A stretch of 64,000 bases of DNA from Trichomonas vaginalis G3 (taxonomy: Eukaryota > Parabasalia > Trichomonadida > Trichomonadidae), in assembly GCF_026262505.1 (NCBI RefSeq), contig NC_067204.1, forward strand, positions 2,141,797-2,205,796, given 5' to 3'. The notes beneath the pieces were generated by a model that worked only from the letters and a program-made list of their open reading frames with translations, did no database searches and was not told where the DNA came from. Every line of letters starts with the position of its first letter. Position 1 is the first letter of the stretch. Shown here one piece after another: positions 56,358 to 64,000 of this stretch. A program made the translations under genes and the position numbers.

Positions 56358-58814
56358 TTATTTAATTCCACCTTTTGACTTTAAATATTCAGCAATAACA
56401 GTATCTGTTGTAACACCAAGAGGTGTTTGCTTTGACTTATCTCTGATATTAATCTGAGCATCAGCAGCGATCAAAGCTTGAACGAAATCTTTATTTCCAT
56501 TAGCAGCCGCAAGGTGTAAAGCTGTCTTTCCATCATTGCCACGAGCATTGATGTCAGCTCCAGCAATCATTACCTTTCTGAAAGCTAACCTTGCATTCGG
56601 AAATGCTTTTCTCGCGATAGTAAGTAAAATTGTATCGCCATCTCTACCTCTTTCGTGGATATCGGCGCCGCTGTCTATTAACAAACTAAGTAAATCATAG
56701 TTTCCTACCTTAGCTGCTGCTTGCAAAATCGTATTTCCTTCCGGATCTTGACCGGATTTTTGTGTGGCACTTTTCATCAATAATTCGATGATTTTTGTGT
56801 TTTGAGTTTTAATTGCTGCTCCGAGCAAAGTGCCACCTCCTTTCTTAACGACTGTTGCGTCAGCTCCTTTAGAAAGAAGCAATTCAACCCATTCAAGCAT
56901 GTTGTTTTCGACTACGTAAAACAAAACTGTTCTGCCATCACTCATTTTTGTATTAACATCTGCACCATTTTCAAGAAGCATTTGGAATGTATCGAAATGG
57001 CTGTTTTCGAGGCTCCTTATTAATCCTGTCATTCCAGCTCTATCCTTTTCATTAATAAATGATGGATAAATGTGGAGACACTCTTCAGCTTTCGACGTCA
57101 TTCCGTGATAACAACTTCCGATGAATTCTTCGAAAACTTCTCTTCTTTTCTTGAAAATTTCATTTGTGGTCTGTCCGTTTTTGTCTTTAACATCAAGTTT
57201 TCCTCCTAACGACATTAGTTTATGATACAAACTCTTTTGACCATAAATTGCTGCGATGTGAAGTGCTGTTCTTCCATCTTTATCAGGAGAATTTATGTCA
57301 GCGCCATGTTTTGCCAAGAATTCAACAACAGAATACTTTCCTTGCATAGTCGCGAAATATAATGGAGTGATTCCTTCTTCCTTCGGCTGCAAAACCAAAC
57401 TTTCATCATTTCTGACTGTTTCTAAAATTTGCTCGTTGTCGCCTCTTTGAATTAAATCAAATAGTGGATTGTAGATTGATCTTGAAACGACAGGAACTGG
57501 CATGACTTCGTCTTTATAGTCATTCTCCATCATCTTTTGGTTCTTTTCCAAATCAATTTGTGTTTCCAAGCAATTTTCTTTCTTGACTTCAACTTGTTGA
57601 TTTTCATCGATGTAATCATTTGGATCGTATCTTAACTTAAGAGCTTTGCTTGGTTTGACAACAGATGATGTATCTTCTTCCTCTTTATTTTGTTCTTCTT
57701 CGCTTTCTTCTTCTTGTTTTTTGTTATATTCGTCAGATTTTGTTAAATAACTTCCAGAAGTACTTTTTTCTTTATCATCTTCTTCCTCTTCTGCATAAGA
57801 GTAAGAATAATAATACTCATTTTCATCTGTTGTTTTTGTTTTAGATTTTGATTTGGATTTGAGTTTTCTATGGCGAATCTTCTTCTTGGCAGGAATTTCG
57901 ATTGTTTCATATTCATAAGTATGAGTTTTAGTGTATTCCTCATCTTCTTCTTCAGTTCCAGTTTCATATGTTTCATTTGTTCCTGTTGCTGATTTTGTTC
58001 TGGCTTTTGATTTGGAAAGTGATCTCTTTTTCGTTGTTCTAGACTTTTTGACCTTTTTAGGAACATCAAGTTGTTTTCTGACTCTTCTTCTTATTGTTTT
58101 TGGTTTGTCTTCTGTTCCTGATGTTGTTGTGTTTGCAGATTCAGGTTCAGGAACTTGAACACCGACATGGCGAACTTCAATTTGAACTCCTGTGTTAGAT
58201 AATCTAACATTTGATGCTATCTCTGTCTTAGGCATCTTTCCTGATCTAACATATCTCTTAATTTCTCGAGCAGCGGCAGGTTTTCCTGCATTTTGTGCCA
58301 AATTTTCTGGAGTGTCAAATCCTTCAGTTTCAAAATAGGGATTATGTTCAATCAGAGCTTTGATTGCTTCTGTTGATCCTGCTTCAGCAGCAAAGTGAAT
58401 TGCTCTATATTTGTTATTAGCTTTGTCATCAATGTTGACTTTGCAATTATCAAGCAAAAAATTGACAAAATTTGGCTTGTCGTTTTTGGCAGCAATGTGG
58501 AGAGGTGTCTGTCCATCCAAATTACGCGATGATGGGTTCAAACCTTTAGATACAAGAAACTCTGCTACTTTAACATGTCCTCCTTGGGCTGCAAAATGAA
58601 TTGCATTATTTTCAGTCGAATCCTTTTCGAATAATGAAGATGGATTATCATTTATGATAGCTTCAACACAATCGCATTGACCAATCTGAGCGGCAAATAA
58701 TAGAGGAGTTAATCCATCTTCATTCACTTTCTTAAGCATTCCGACATCACACGCAACAATGTTCTTGATTTGATCAGTGTTATTCTCGCGAATAGCTTGA
58801 AACAAATCAGTCAT
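56358..58814 (-). CDS. large ankyrin-repeat protein with charged linker
   Basis: An intact 818-residue protein. Ankyrin units fill residues about 1-195 (GLTPLLFAAQIGQ, NAIHFAAQGGHVKV, GQTPLHIAAKNDK) and about 455-818 (GITPLYFATMQGKY, GRTALHIAAIYGQ, GKTALHLAAANGN, SKQTPLGVTTD). Between them lies a Lys/Arg/Ser/Glu-rich, probably disordered linker with KKVKKSRTTKKRSLSKSK (nuclear-localisation-like) and EEEDDKEKSTS stretches. Ankyrins bind partner proteins; the linker may be phosphorylated or nuclear. The start is fixed by a TGTCACTTTT initiator 22 nt upstream. It is unlike the DUF3447-type ankyrin pseudogene at 28010. Confidence 0.9.
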   Translation of the reverse strand: MTDLFQAIRENNTDQIKNIVACDVGMLKKVNEDGLTPLLFAAQIGQCDCVEAIINDNPSSLFEKDSTENNAIHFAAQGGHVKVAEFLVSKGLNPSSRNLDGQTPLHIAAKNDKPNFVNFLLDNCKVNIDDKANNKYRAIHFAAEAGSTEAIKALIEHNPYFETEGFDTPENLAQNAGKPAAAREIKRYVRSGKMPKTEIASNVRLSNTGVQIEVRHVGVQVPEPESANTTTSGTEDKPKTIRRRVRKQLDVPKKVKKSRTTKKRSLSKSKARTKSATGTNETYETGTEEEDEEYTKTHTYEYETIEIPAKKKIRHRKLKSKSKSKTKTTDENEYYYSYSYAEEEEDDKEKSTSGSYLTKSDEYNKKQEEESEEEQNKEEEDTSSVVKPSKALKLRYDPNDYIDENQQVEVKKENCLETQIDLEKNQKMMENDYKDEVMPVPVVSRSIYNPLFDLIQRGDNEQILETVRNDESLVLQPKEEGITPLYFATMQGKYSVVEFLAKHGADINSPDKDGRTALHIAAIYGQKSLYHKLMSLGGKLDVKDKNGQTTNEIFKKRREVFEEFIGSCYHGMTSKAEECLHIYPSFINEKDRAGMTGLIRSLENSHFDTFQMLLENGADVNTKMSDGRTVLFYVVENNMLEWVELLLSKGADATVVKKGGGTLLGAAIKTQNTKIIELLMKSATQKSGQDPEGNTILQAAAKVGNYDLLSLLIDSGADIHERGRDGDTILLTIARKAFPNARLAFRKVMIAGADINARGNDGKTALHLAAANGNKDFVQALIAADAQINIRDKSKQTPLGVTTDTVIAEYLKSKGGIK

Positions 58815-58830
58815 TGCCGTTAAACGTATA

Positions 58831-58840
58831 AAAAGTGACA
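58831..58840 (-). promoter_or_regulatory. Inr motif of the ankyrin gene
   Basis: The minus strand reads TGTCACTTTT, with +1 A at 58836 and a 22-nt leader. GTTAAC lies just upstream and TTTAACG just downstream of it, the AACG-type motif also seen near Polinton initiators. Confidence 0.6.
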
Positions 58841-59447
58841 GTTAACGCTTGCAGATAAGAGATATGTATAATATCTATTAATATTGCCGTGGTTATTTAT
58901 AAACATTATTTTTAGTCAGCAAATAATATGATTTGATATAGATTTCATTGATCATAATTTCACTACTCGTGATATGGCATCACAACTATATGACTATGTG
59001 TTTCTATAACATTTTTCGTATTTTTGGAGAGATGAATGAATCAAACCCATAAATCTATAAATCCATTCTATGTTTCTATGAATCAATCCTCGTGTGAAGA
59101 AAGTTTTCTTCAATAATTGTGTTTAACAGTTATATTGTAATCTATTTTGGAGCTACTCATTATCGATTGATTGAAATTTAAGGGTTCACCGCTTTAGTTT
59201 ACAACTATTCAATTTTCGACTCTTCGAGGTCTTTTTTCTCTTGATAGAATAGATATCATTCTGCATAAGCATGACCATAACATATCCATACTATTGTATA
59301 CCTATTTGTCGTTTCAGATATCAAAAAGAAGAGATTTGATCAAAACCTTAAACATTGGAGTTTTCCCTGAGAGCCCGCTGATCAAGATTTCTCAAAATTG
59401 GTCCATCCGATGTTCATTTTTTATTGAAATAATATGTTTAAATATGA
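58841..59447. other. gene-free intergenic DNA
   Basis: No supported gene, RNA or repeat. Confidence 0.45.
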
Positions 59448-59591
59448 TTAAGAGTCTATATCTTCATTATTGAAAAAAGTCAACAACCCAAATCTAGAGG
59501 TCTTTCTGCGCTTCACCACATTAGATATTTGAATACTTTTTTTGAAAATTTGCGCATAAGATAGTATTGTATCATTGATTATATATTTCAT
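59448..59591 (-). CDS. possible 47-residue protein
   Basis: ATG 59591 (MKYIINDTILSYAQIF) to a TAA at 59448. The tail is basic (VVKRRKTSRFGLL). What makes it worth listing is TGTCACTTTTTCGG about 30 nt upstream, the same initiator as bona fide genes here. There is no homology to judge by. It may be chance. Confidence 0.3.
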   Translation of the reverse strand: MKYIINDTILSYAQIFKKSIQISNVVKRRKTSRFGLLTFFNNEDIDS

Positions 59592-59905
59592 AATATTGGT
59601 GAAACAATAAGAATTACCGAAAAAGTGACAAAACATCAAAAACAGGGAGGAGTCTCAATTTTTATTACTTATATTATTTTACAATATTTATATAAATACT
59701 CTTTATAATATATTTTACTATAAAATTATACCTCAAATTCAAATATTTAAAATATTATTTACATAATTATCTCAAAATTATATTTTTATATATTATTTTT
59801 CATATGTATAAATCATATAATCTATATCTATGCAAATCTCATCTAAAATTTTTTGAAACAAACCGCTACCATTTTATAATGGTCCATCTTAAATTCATCA
59901 TAAAT

Positions 59906-60951
59906 TCTGGTACATGTTAGTACCAGAGTCTTCAAATCTCAAACACTCTGGTACCAACATGTACCAGACGCGAGTTTCCAATGCCCTCGTACGATTTTCT
60001 ATTAAGATCTTCTTGAATGAGAAGGTCTTCATAGAAACTCGTACGAGGGCTTCTCTTTTAAATACTCTGGTACCTGCTGGTATCGGAGTCGACTTTACAG
60101 CCCTTTCCCCAATTTTGAAGCTGGGGAAAGTTTTCAAGCAATGAAAGGGAAGCTCTCGCTATGAGGTGAAAATCTAGAATTTTTACCTCATAGCGAGTAA
60201 TCCTTTGTTAATTGCTTGAAAACTTTCTTCCAAATTATCAAAATTTCGAGGAAAGTTTCCTTGCTTCAAAGTAGAGATGGAGCCCTTGAGCCACTGCATA
60301 TAGGTCAGTGACTCAAAATACTCCATCTCTACTAGAAATCGCCAAAATTTGGGTCGCAATCTTTGAAATGCGACGCAAGTTTTGGCAATTTCGCGAGGGA
60401 CTTGCTCCATTTGGTGCATAGATTCACACTCTATGCACCAGATGGAACAATTCTTTCGCTGACAGCGGGAAACTTGTCTGAATAGTTTAACATTCAGACA
60501 AAGTTTCCCGCTGTCAGAGAGGGAATGGAAGGGTAAGAGGTATATATTCATAATGTATACCTCTTACTCTTCCATTCCCTCAAGAAAGTTCAAAAACTTG
60601 GGTGCAATCAGTTCTGATTGCACCCAAGTTTTTGAACTTTATATAAGGAATTGTTGGCTATGATGTACTGATCATGAATCAGTACATCATAGCCAACAAT
60701 TCCTTCCCAAACAGTGGGAAACTTTGTCTGAATAGTTTAACATTCAGACAAAGTTTCCCGCTGTCAGGGAGGGAATTAGAGGGTGGGAGATATATAGATA
60801 GACTATAAATCTCTCACCCTTTAATTCCCTCAAGAAGTTCAAAAACTTGGGTGCAATCAGAACTGATTGCACCCAAGTTTTTGAATTTTGTATAAGGAAT
60901 TGTTGGCTATGATGTACTGATCATGAATCAGTACATCATAGCCAACAATTC
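59906..60951. repeat. hairpin cluster 3: about 1 kb of consecutive stem-loops
   Basis: At least fourteen adjoining hairpins of 45-90 nt. Examples: 59906-59968 (24 bp, one mismatch), about 59983-60050, about 60130-60230 (17-bp outer stem with an inner 13-bp stem CTCGCTATGAGGT), about 60272-60331, 60459-60517, 60519-60581, 60585-60640 (27 bp perfect, 2-nt loop), 60647-60703 (26 bp perfect, 5-nt loop). The last four form a module repeated at about 249 bp (60711-60951). There is hardly any unpaired spacer. Mirror-like frames appear on both strands only because the DNA is palindromic; none looks coding. Confidence 0.85.
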
Positions 60952-61200
60952 TACCTTTTAACCAAAGATAATTGATTCGTATGTAAAATATTAAGCTAAA
61001 ATTTCTCTTTCTTTTAGTACACATTCTTCCATTTCGTGTACAATGTATCATATATTAAGTACTAGTTATCTATTCTATATCCTTTATCCCAATTTAGATA
61101 CTCAAAGATAATTCTTTTTCAGAAGAAAAAAAATATTTTCTATTAAACCGTTATTTTTTCAATGTGAGTTTTCAATTTTATTTTTCCTTTTTGCTGCTCA

Positions 61201-61947
61201 ATGCAACATCCTCCACCCGATCCTCCATGCGAGGTTGATCAAGCCATAGGATATTTAGAATATTCTCGTTTTGTTATAGCTGCAGAGCTGCATGGTAACA
61301 TAAGATTTGTCAAAGACCCACAAAAACTATCAATTGGAACAGGAGTATTAATCTACCACCGATGCGAATACGAAGGCTGCCCAGCAGGCTTTAAATTTAT
61401 TAAAAATTTCGACAATTACATTTTTAAATCTGCAAACTTAACTCATATTCACTCAGGACCACCACCACAACATAAAAATACACCTACAAGTGGTACTTAC
61501 CGTGCTTGGATTAAAAAATTTCTCATGAATCACGGAAGTCCACTTAATGCAACACAAGAAGTCAACAAAACGCTTGAAATACCTAAAGATCATACTTGTA
61601 TTCACATGACTATGAAACAAACTGCAATCAATCAATTGAAATATTATTTACAACAAAAAGATCTTATGAGATCTTTACCAGACATATCTTTAAATCAATT
61701 TCAATCTTTACAAAACTATGTTAATCAATGGGAAGATCAACATGATGACCTTATTTATTTTGACATTCAAGGTGAAGATACTGATTTTCCAGACAAATTG
61801 GTTTTTATTTACTCTGATAATGATATGATGAATTTCTGTTTATTACAATATAATACTTATATATTTTCAAAAAGACATTTTGAAAAGATATCTCAAAAGT
61901 TCTCTGAAAACCTATTTTTGATTAATTTTGAGAAATATCCGTATTAA
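61201..61947 (+). CDS. WRKY-GCM1/FLYWCH-like zinc-finger protein, transposase-type
   Basis: 248 residues. A Cys2His2 finger is set as C55-x4-C60 ... H82-x-H84 (CEYEGC...HIH), the spacing of WRKY-GCM1/FLYWCH fingers that bind DNA and often head Mutator-like (MULE) transposases. The rest is helical (TAINQLKYYLQQKDLM), then YFDIQGEDTDFPDKLVFIYSDNDMM, where a MULE catalytic domain would begin, and it stops soon after. It is either a truncated transposase or a domesticated DNA-binding protein. The frame is intact. A Pro-rich start (MQHPPPDPPC) is unusual. It lies 250 bp after the hairpin array. Confidence 0.6.
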   Translation: MQHPPPDPPCEVDQAIGYLEYSRFVIAAELHGNIRFVKDPQKLSIGTGVLIYHRCEYEGCPAGFKFIKNFDNYIFKSANLTHIHSGPPPQHKNTPTSGTYRAWIKKFLMNHGSPLNATQEVNKTLEIPKDHTCIHMTMKQTAINQLKYYLQQKDLMRSLPDISLNQFQSLQNYVNQWEDQHDDLIYFDIQGEDTDFPDKLVFIYSDNDMMNFCLLQYNTYIFSKRHFEKISQKFSENLFLINFEKYPY

Positions 61948-62051
61948 ATTAATCAATAAATTCATTCAACACTACTTTAATTTTTAAATTCAAAAAATTA
62001 TATGTGCTTCTTAAAATGTCTCACAAAAATTTTATTATAAAATTATATACA

Positions 62052-62216
62052 ATATTAAAAATCCCACAACATTTTTTACTTTACATAATCGTACCTCCTC
62101 GATGATTAATTTCCCCTCAATTTCTATCGTTGACCGAACTTAGCATGCAACAATTATACATAATTGGAATACGCGTATTGACTTTGGATGCAACAATGTT
62201 GTGGGATTTTTAATAT
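62052..62216. mobile_element. 165-bp MITE-like element with 21-bp perfect TIRs
   Basis: ATATTAAAAATCCCACAACA plus T at 62052-62072 is exactly inverted at 62196-62216. There is no coding capacity. A TA dinucleotide at both ends would allow a TA target duplication, as in Tc1/mariner elements. It contains TAGCATGCAACAAT, resembling a stem arm in hairpin cluster 1 (10985-10995). Confidence 0.65.
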
Positions 62217-62390
62217 GCTGACAAATCCGATCTTTAAATAATTATGTGCGATCCTTGATCTATTTTCATAGAATCAAGTGATTTGGAGTGATAAAATTAC
62301 TGTTTGTGCCGTAGATTGTTTTTAAATATCAAATATGAAAAGAATGAATGAATACCATTCAGGATATTATTTTGCCATTTTAGACCATTG

Positions 62391-62429
62391 AATTTTTGGC
62401 GCCATCAATTGAATAATTTGGCGCCAAAA
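62391..62429 (+). promoter_or_regulatory. paired E2F-like sites in front of histone H2B
   Basis: TTTGGCGCC at 62395-62403 and the full palindrome TTTGGCGCCAAA at 62417-62428, 22 bp apart (two helical turns). TTTSSCGC is the E2F/DP consensus of S-phase genes. They lie 22-55 bp before the H2B ATG. The weak initiator candidate is TCATGATTTT at 62437. Confidence 0.6.
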
Positions 62430-62449
62430 CCGAAAATCATGATTTTAGA

Positions 62450-62839
62450 ATGTCTTCCAAGAAGCCAGCCTCTAAAACACCAACCGAGAAGAAGCCAGCC
62501 GTCGAGGGCGTCGATGCTGCCAACGCTGCCAAGCAAGACAAGAAGCTCCGCCACAAGAAGCGTGCTGAAACATTCTCATCCTACATCTTCAAGGTTCTTA
62601 AGCAGGTCCACCCAGATATCGGTATCTCCAACAAGGCTATGATGGTCATGAACTCTTTCGTTACAGATATCTTCGAACGTATCGCTCAGGAAGGTGCACG
62701 CCTTGTCGATATGAACGAACGTAACACACTTGGTTCTCGCGAAGTCCAGACAGCCGTTCGTCTTGTTCTTCCAGGCGATCTTGCCAAGCATGCCGTCTCT
62801 GAAGGTGGCAAGGCTGTCGCCAAGTTCAACGCTGAGTAA
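62450..62839 (+). CDS. histone H2B
   Basis: An intact 129-residue protein. A Lys/Ala/Pro-rich tail ([20 protein letters not shown]) is followed by the H2B histone fold: [80 protein letters not shown] and AVAKFNAE. The residues that pair with H2A and the alpha-C helix are all present. Codons are strongly biased to C/G-ending forms (CTT/CTC, AAG, ATC), unlike its AT-rich neighbours, as expected for high expression. The stop is TAAA, overlapping the trichomonad poly(A) signal. Confidence 0.98.
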   Translation: MSSKKPASKTPTEKKPAVEGVDAANAAKQDKKLRHKKRAETFSSYIFKVLKQVHPDIGISNKAMMVMNSFVTDIFERIAQEGARLVDMNERNTLGSREVQTAVRLVLPGDLAKHAVSEGGKAVAKFNAE

Positions 62840-63156
62840 ACATTATTACTGTATTCCGCTTTAAACTAAAAATTTTTTATCCAATTTATGATATACCTTA
62901 GAAGGAAAATACATATTAAAAGGAAATTGTATTTGGTAATTAAACATTCTCCTTTGTACATGCTATATTAGCAATACTTTATGTAAAAAAGTTTAGTATT
63001 CAGCAAAAATGCTTTGATTATTGGAAAATGAAAATTTTCCAAAATATAAACACTTGGAAAAAAGAATGAGCTAAACAAATGTATTAGTCATAAGCTATTT
63101 CTATGAAAGAACTATTAATATTTTATTATTTCGAAAAAAACTAATAATAATTTCGT

Positions 63157-63381
63157 CTAATTGTTATCTGCCTTTTCTGCAATAGGAGATATTGGTCCAT
63201 CAATATATACAACGCGATTGTCTACAGGTTTCTCGCGGAAGCAGCAAATTGTAAAAACAATTGCAAAAATAAGCAATGAAAATCCTGTTCCAAGAGTTAT
63301 TCCTACAATGGGCCATGTGAGCTTGGATTTTCCATCGGAATCTGAGAAGCTGAAAAGGGCAAATAAAAACAATAGAAGCAT
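63157..63381 (-). CDS. small type I membrane protein
   Basis: 74 residues from ATG 63381 (MLLLFLFALFSFSDSDGKSK). A signal peptide (about 1-13), a very short outer part, one membrane span (about 24-46, IVGITLGTGFSLLIFAIVFTI), CC just inside and a polar tail ending EKADNN. The longer frame uses a TTG and is less likely. This resembles the C-terminal anchor and short tail of trichomonad surface proteins, so it may be a remnant of one. No initiator is evident. Confidence 0.55.
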   Translation of the reverse strand: MLLLFLFALFSFSDSDGKSKLTWPIVGITLGTGFSLLIFAIVFTICCFREKPVDNRVVYIDGPISPIAEKADNN

Positions 63382-63764
63382 CAAAAAAAAATTTTTAAAA
63401 GAATTACAGGTGTAAACCAACTATTACCGGCGCATAATTGTTATTATTAGCTATGTATTTCAACGCAAAGCTACTATAAATTCAAAGCCAGAGGCATTCA
63501 AGATTTTGAAATTCCTAATCAATATTTGTTAAAATAAATCCTTTTTCACCTTTGTAATTGAATCCAGCTATAGTGTTTCCTCTATGAGATAATTATCTGT
63601 ACTGTTGGGGTCATGTTTTCATCAAGGATTCTCTAGGTTAATTATTTTTCCGTTCCTTATTTAAAAATTGAAAACAATTGAATTAAATAATGGAAATATT
63701 AAAAAACAAAATCATTGTTGATTTAAATAGAATTTAATTTAAAAATATTAATCTTCACAGCCTC

Positions 63765-64000
63765 ATGAAACAAAATCTTTTGTCTCAGAAAAAAATTCAG
63801 AATCTTCTCAAACACACCCGTAAATTAATGATTTTTTGTTTATTTGTCAATCGGATCTTTTCCTTTCAGCAAGATGAACTTCTGGTTGGAGGTGCATCAT
63901 GCAAAAGAAACCTATTTTGGTCTCAATCTGTGCCTGGTATTCAAACATGTCAAACACGTAAATTGAAACCTTTAAAACGTTGCTTTGGGGAAAGAAAGCA
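63765..64000 (+). CDS. 5' end of an unknown gene running off the window
   Basis: From ATG 63765 (MKQNLLSQKKIQNLLKHTRK) the frame stays open to the window end, at least 78 codons, with a stop just upstream of the ATG. A hydrophobic stretch (LMIFCLFVNRIFSF) near residues 21-34 could be a membrane anchor or a late signal; LLVGGASCKRNLFWSQSVPG follows. TTCACAG lies about 10 nt before the ATG, initiator-like. The family is unknown. Confidence 0.45.
   Translation, partial: MKQNLLSQKKIQNLLKHTRKLMIFCLFVNRIFSFQQDELLVGGASCKRNLFWSQSVPGIQTCQTRKLKPLKRCFGERK

Noticed and set aside
59898-60551. frames on both strands inside hairpin cluster 3
   Set aside because: Both strands encode similar peptides (for example GTNMYQ on each) only because the DNA is palindromic.
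59906-60951. CRISPR array
   Set aside because: The units are palindromic hairpins without constant repeats alternating with unique spacers, and the genome is eukaryotic.
1-64000. tRNA, rRNA or snRNA genes
   Set aside because: No cloverleaf with a TTC/GG core and no conserved rRNA or snRNA block was recognised on either strand by eye.

Overview
The window is AT-rich protist DNA. The best reading is a trichomonad (parabasalid, Trichomonas/Tritrichomonas group). The inference rests on intron-less genes, very short leaders beginning at TCAYTT-type initiator (Inr) motifs, stop codons often running into TAAA, the ankyrin/DUF3447-type family, the ALK-like glycine-rich family, beta-helix Pmp-like proteins and a Maverick/Polinton. 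The species cannot be fixed from sequence alone.

Layout. 1-4.4 kb: a start-less Pmp-like beta-helix gene and an 895-residue orphan. 4.9-8.0 kb: an 8-TM membrane protein and a sugar-porter-type MFS carrier. 8.0-14.5 kb: a gene-poor repeat zone. It holds a 426-bp-arm foldback palindrome, a 900-bp TIR element inserted into one of its arms with a 10-bp target duplication, two clusters of small hairpins, a second Pmp-like copy and a homopurine tract. 15.2-29.6 kb: host genes, namely a coiled-coil protein, three decaying glycine-rich paralogs, a helicase-like/RBR ubiquitin-ligase pair in overlapping frames, a condensation-type acyltransferase interrupted by one stop, an F5/8C discoidin-like protein and a broken ankyrin gene.

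29.9-53.7 kb is dominated by Polinton fossils. Copy A (about 31.5-48.5 kb) keeps recognisable capsid, penton-like, SF3 helicase, packaging ATPase, HNH and protein-primed polymerase parts, with several breaks and no integrase visible. A 25-N assembly gap separates it from copy B (48.6-53.3 kb), an inverted, much more broken copy of only the capsid side. Where host-type signals can be seen in copy A, they are TCAYTT about 9 nt before ATG, often with an AACGTT/AACGG motif in front, and TAAA at stops.

53.7-64 kb: a small Cys-rich protein, an intact 818-residue ankyrin protein, a 1-kb run of consecutive near-perfect hairpins (59906-60951), a WRKY/GCM-FLYWCH-like zinc-finger protein of transposase type, a 165-bp MITE-like element, histone H2B behind two E2F-like sites, a small membrane protein and the start of one further gene.

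The least explained signal is the set of hairpin clusters at 10.5-11.2, 13.4-14.1 and 59.9-60.95 kb. They share stem families whose two arms change together between copies. No tRNA, rRNA or CRISPR array was found.
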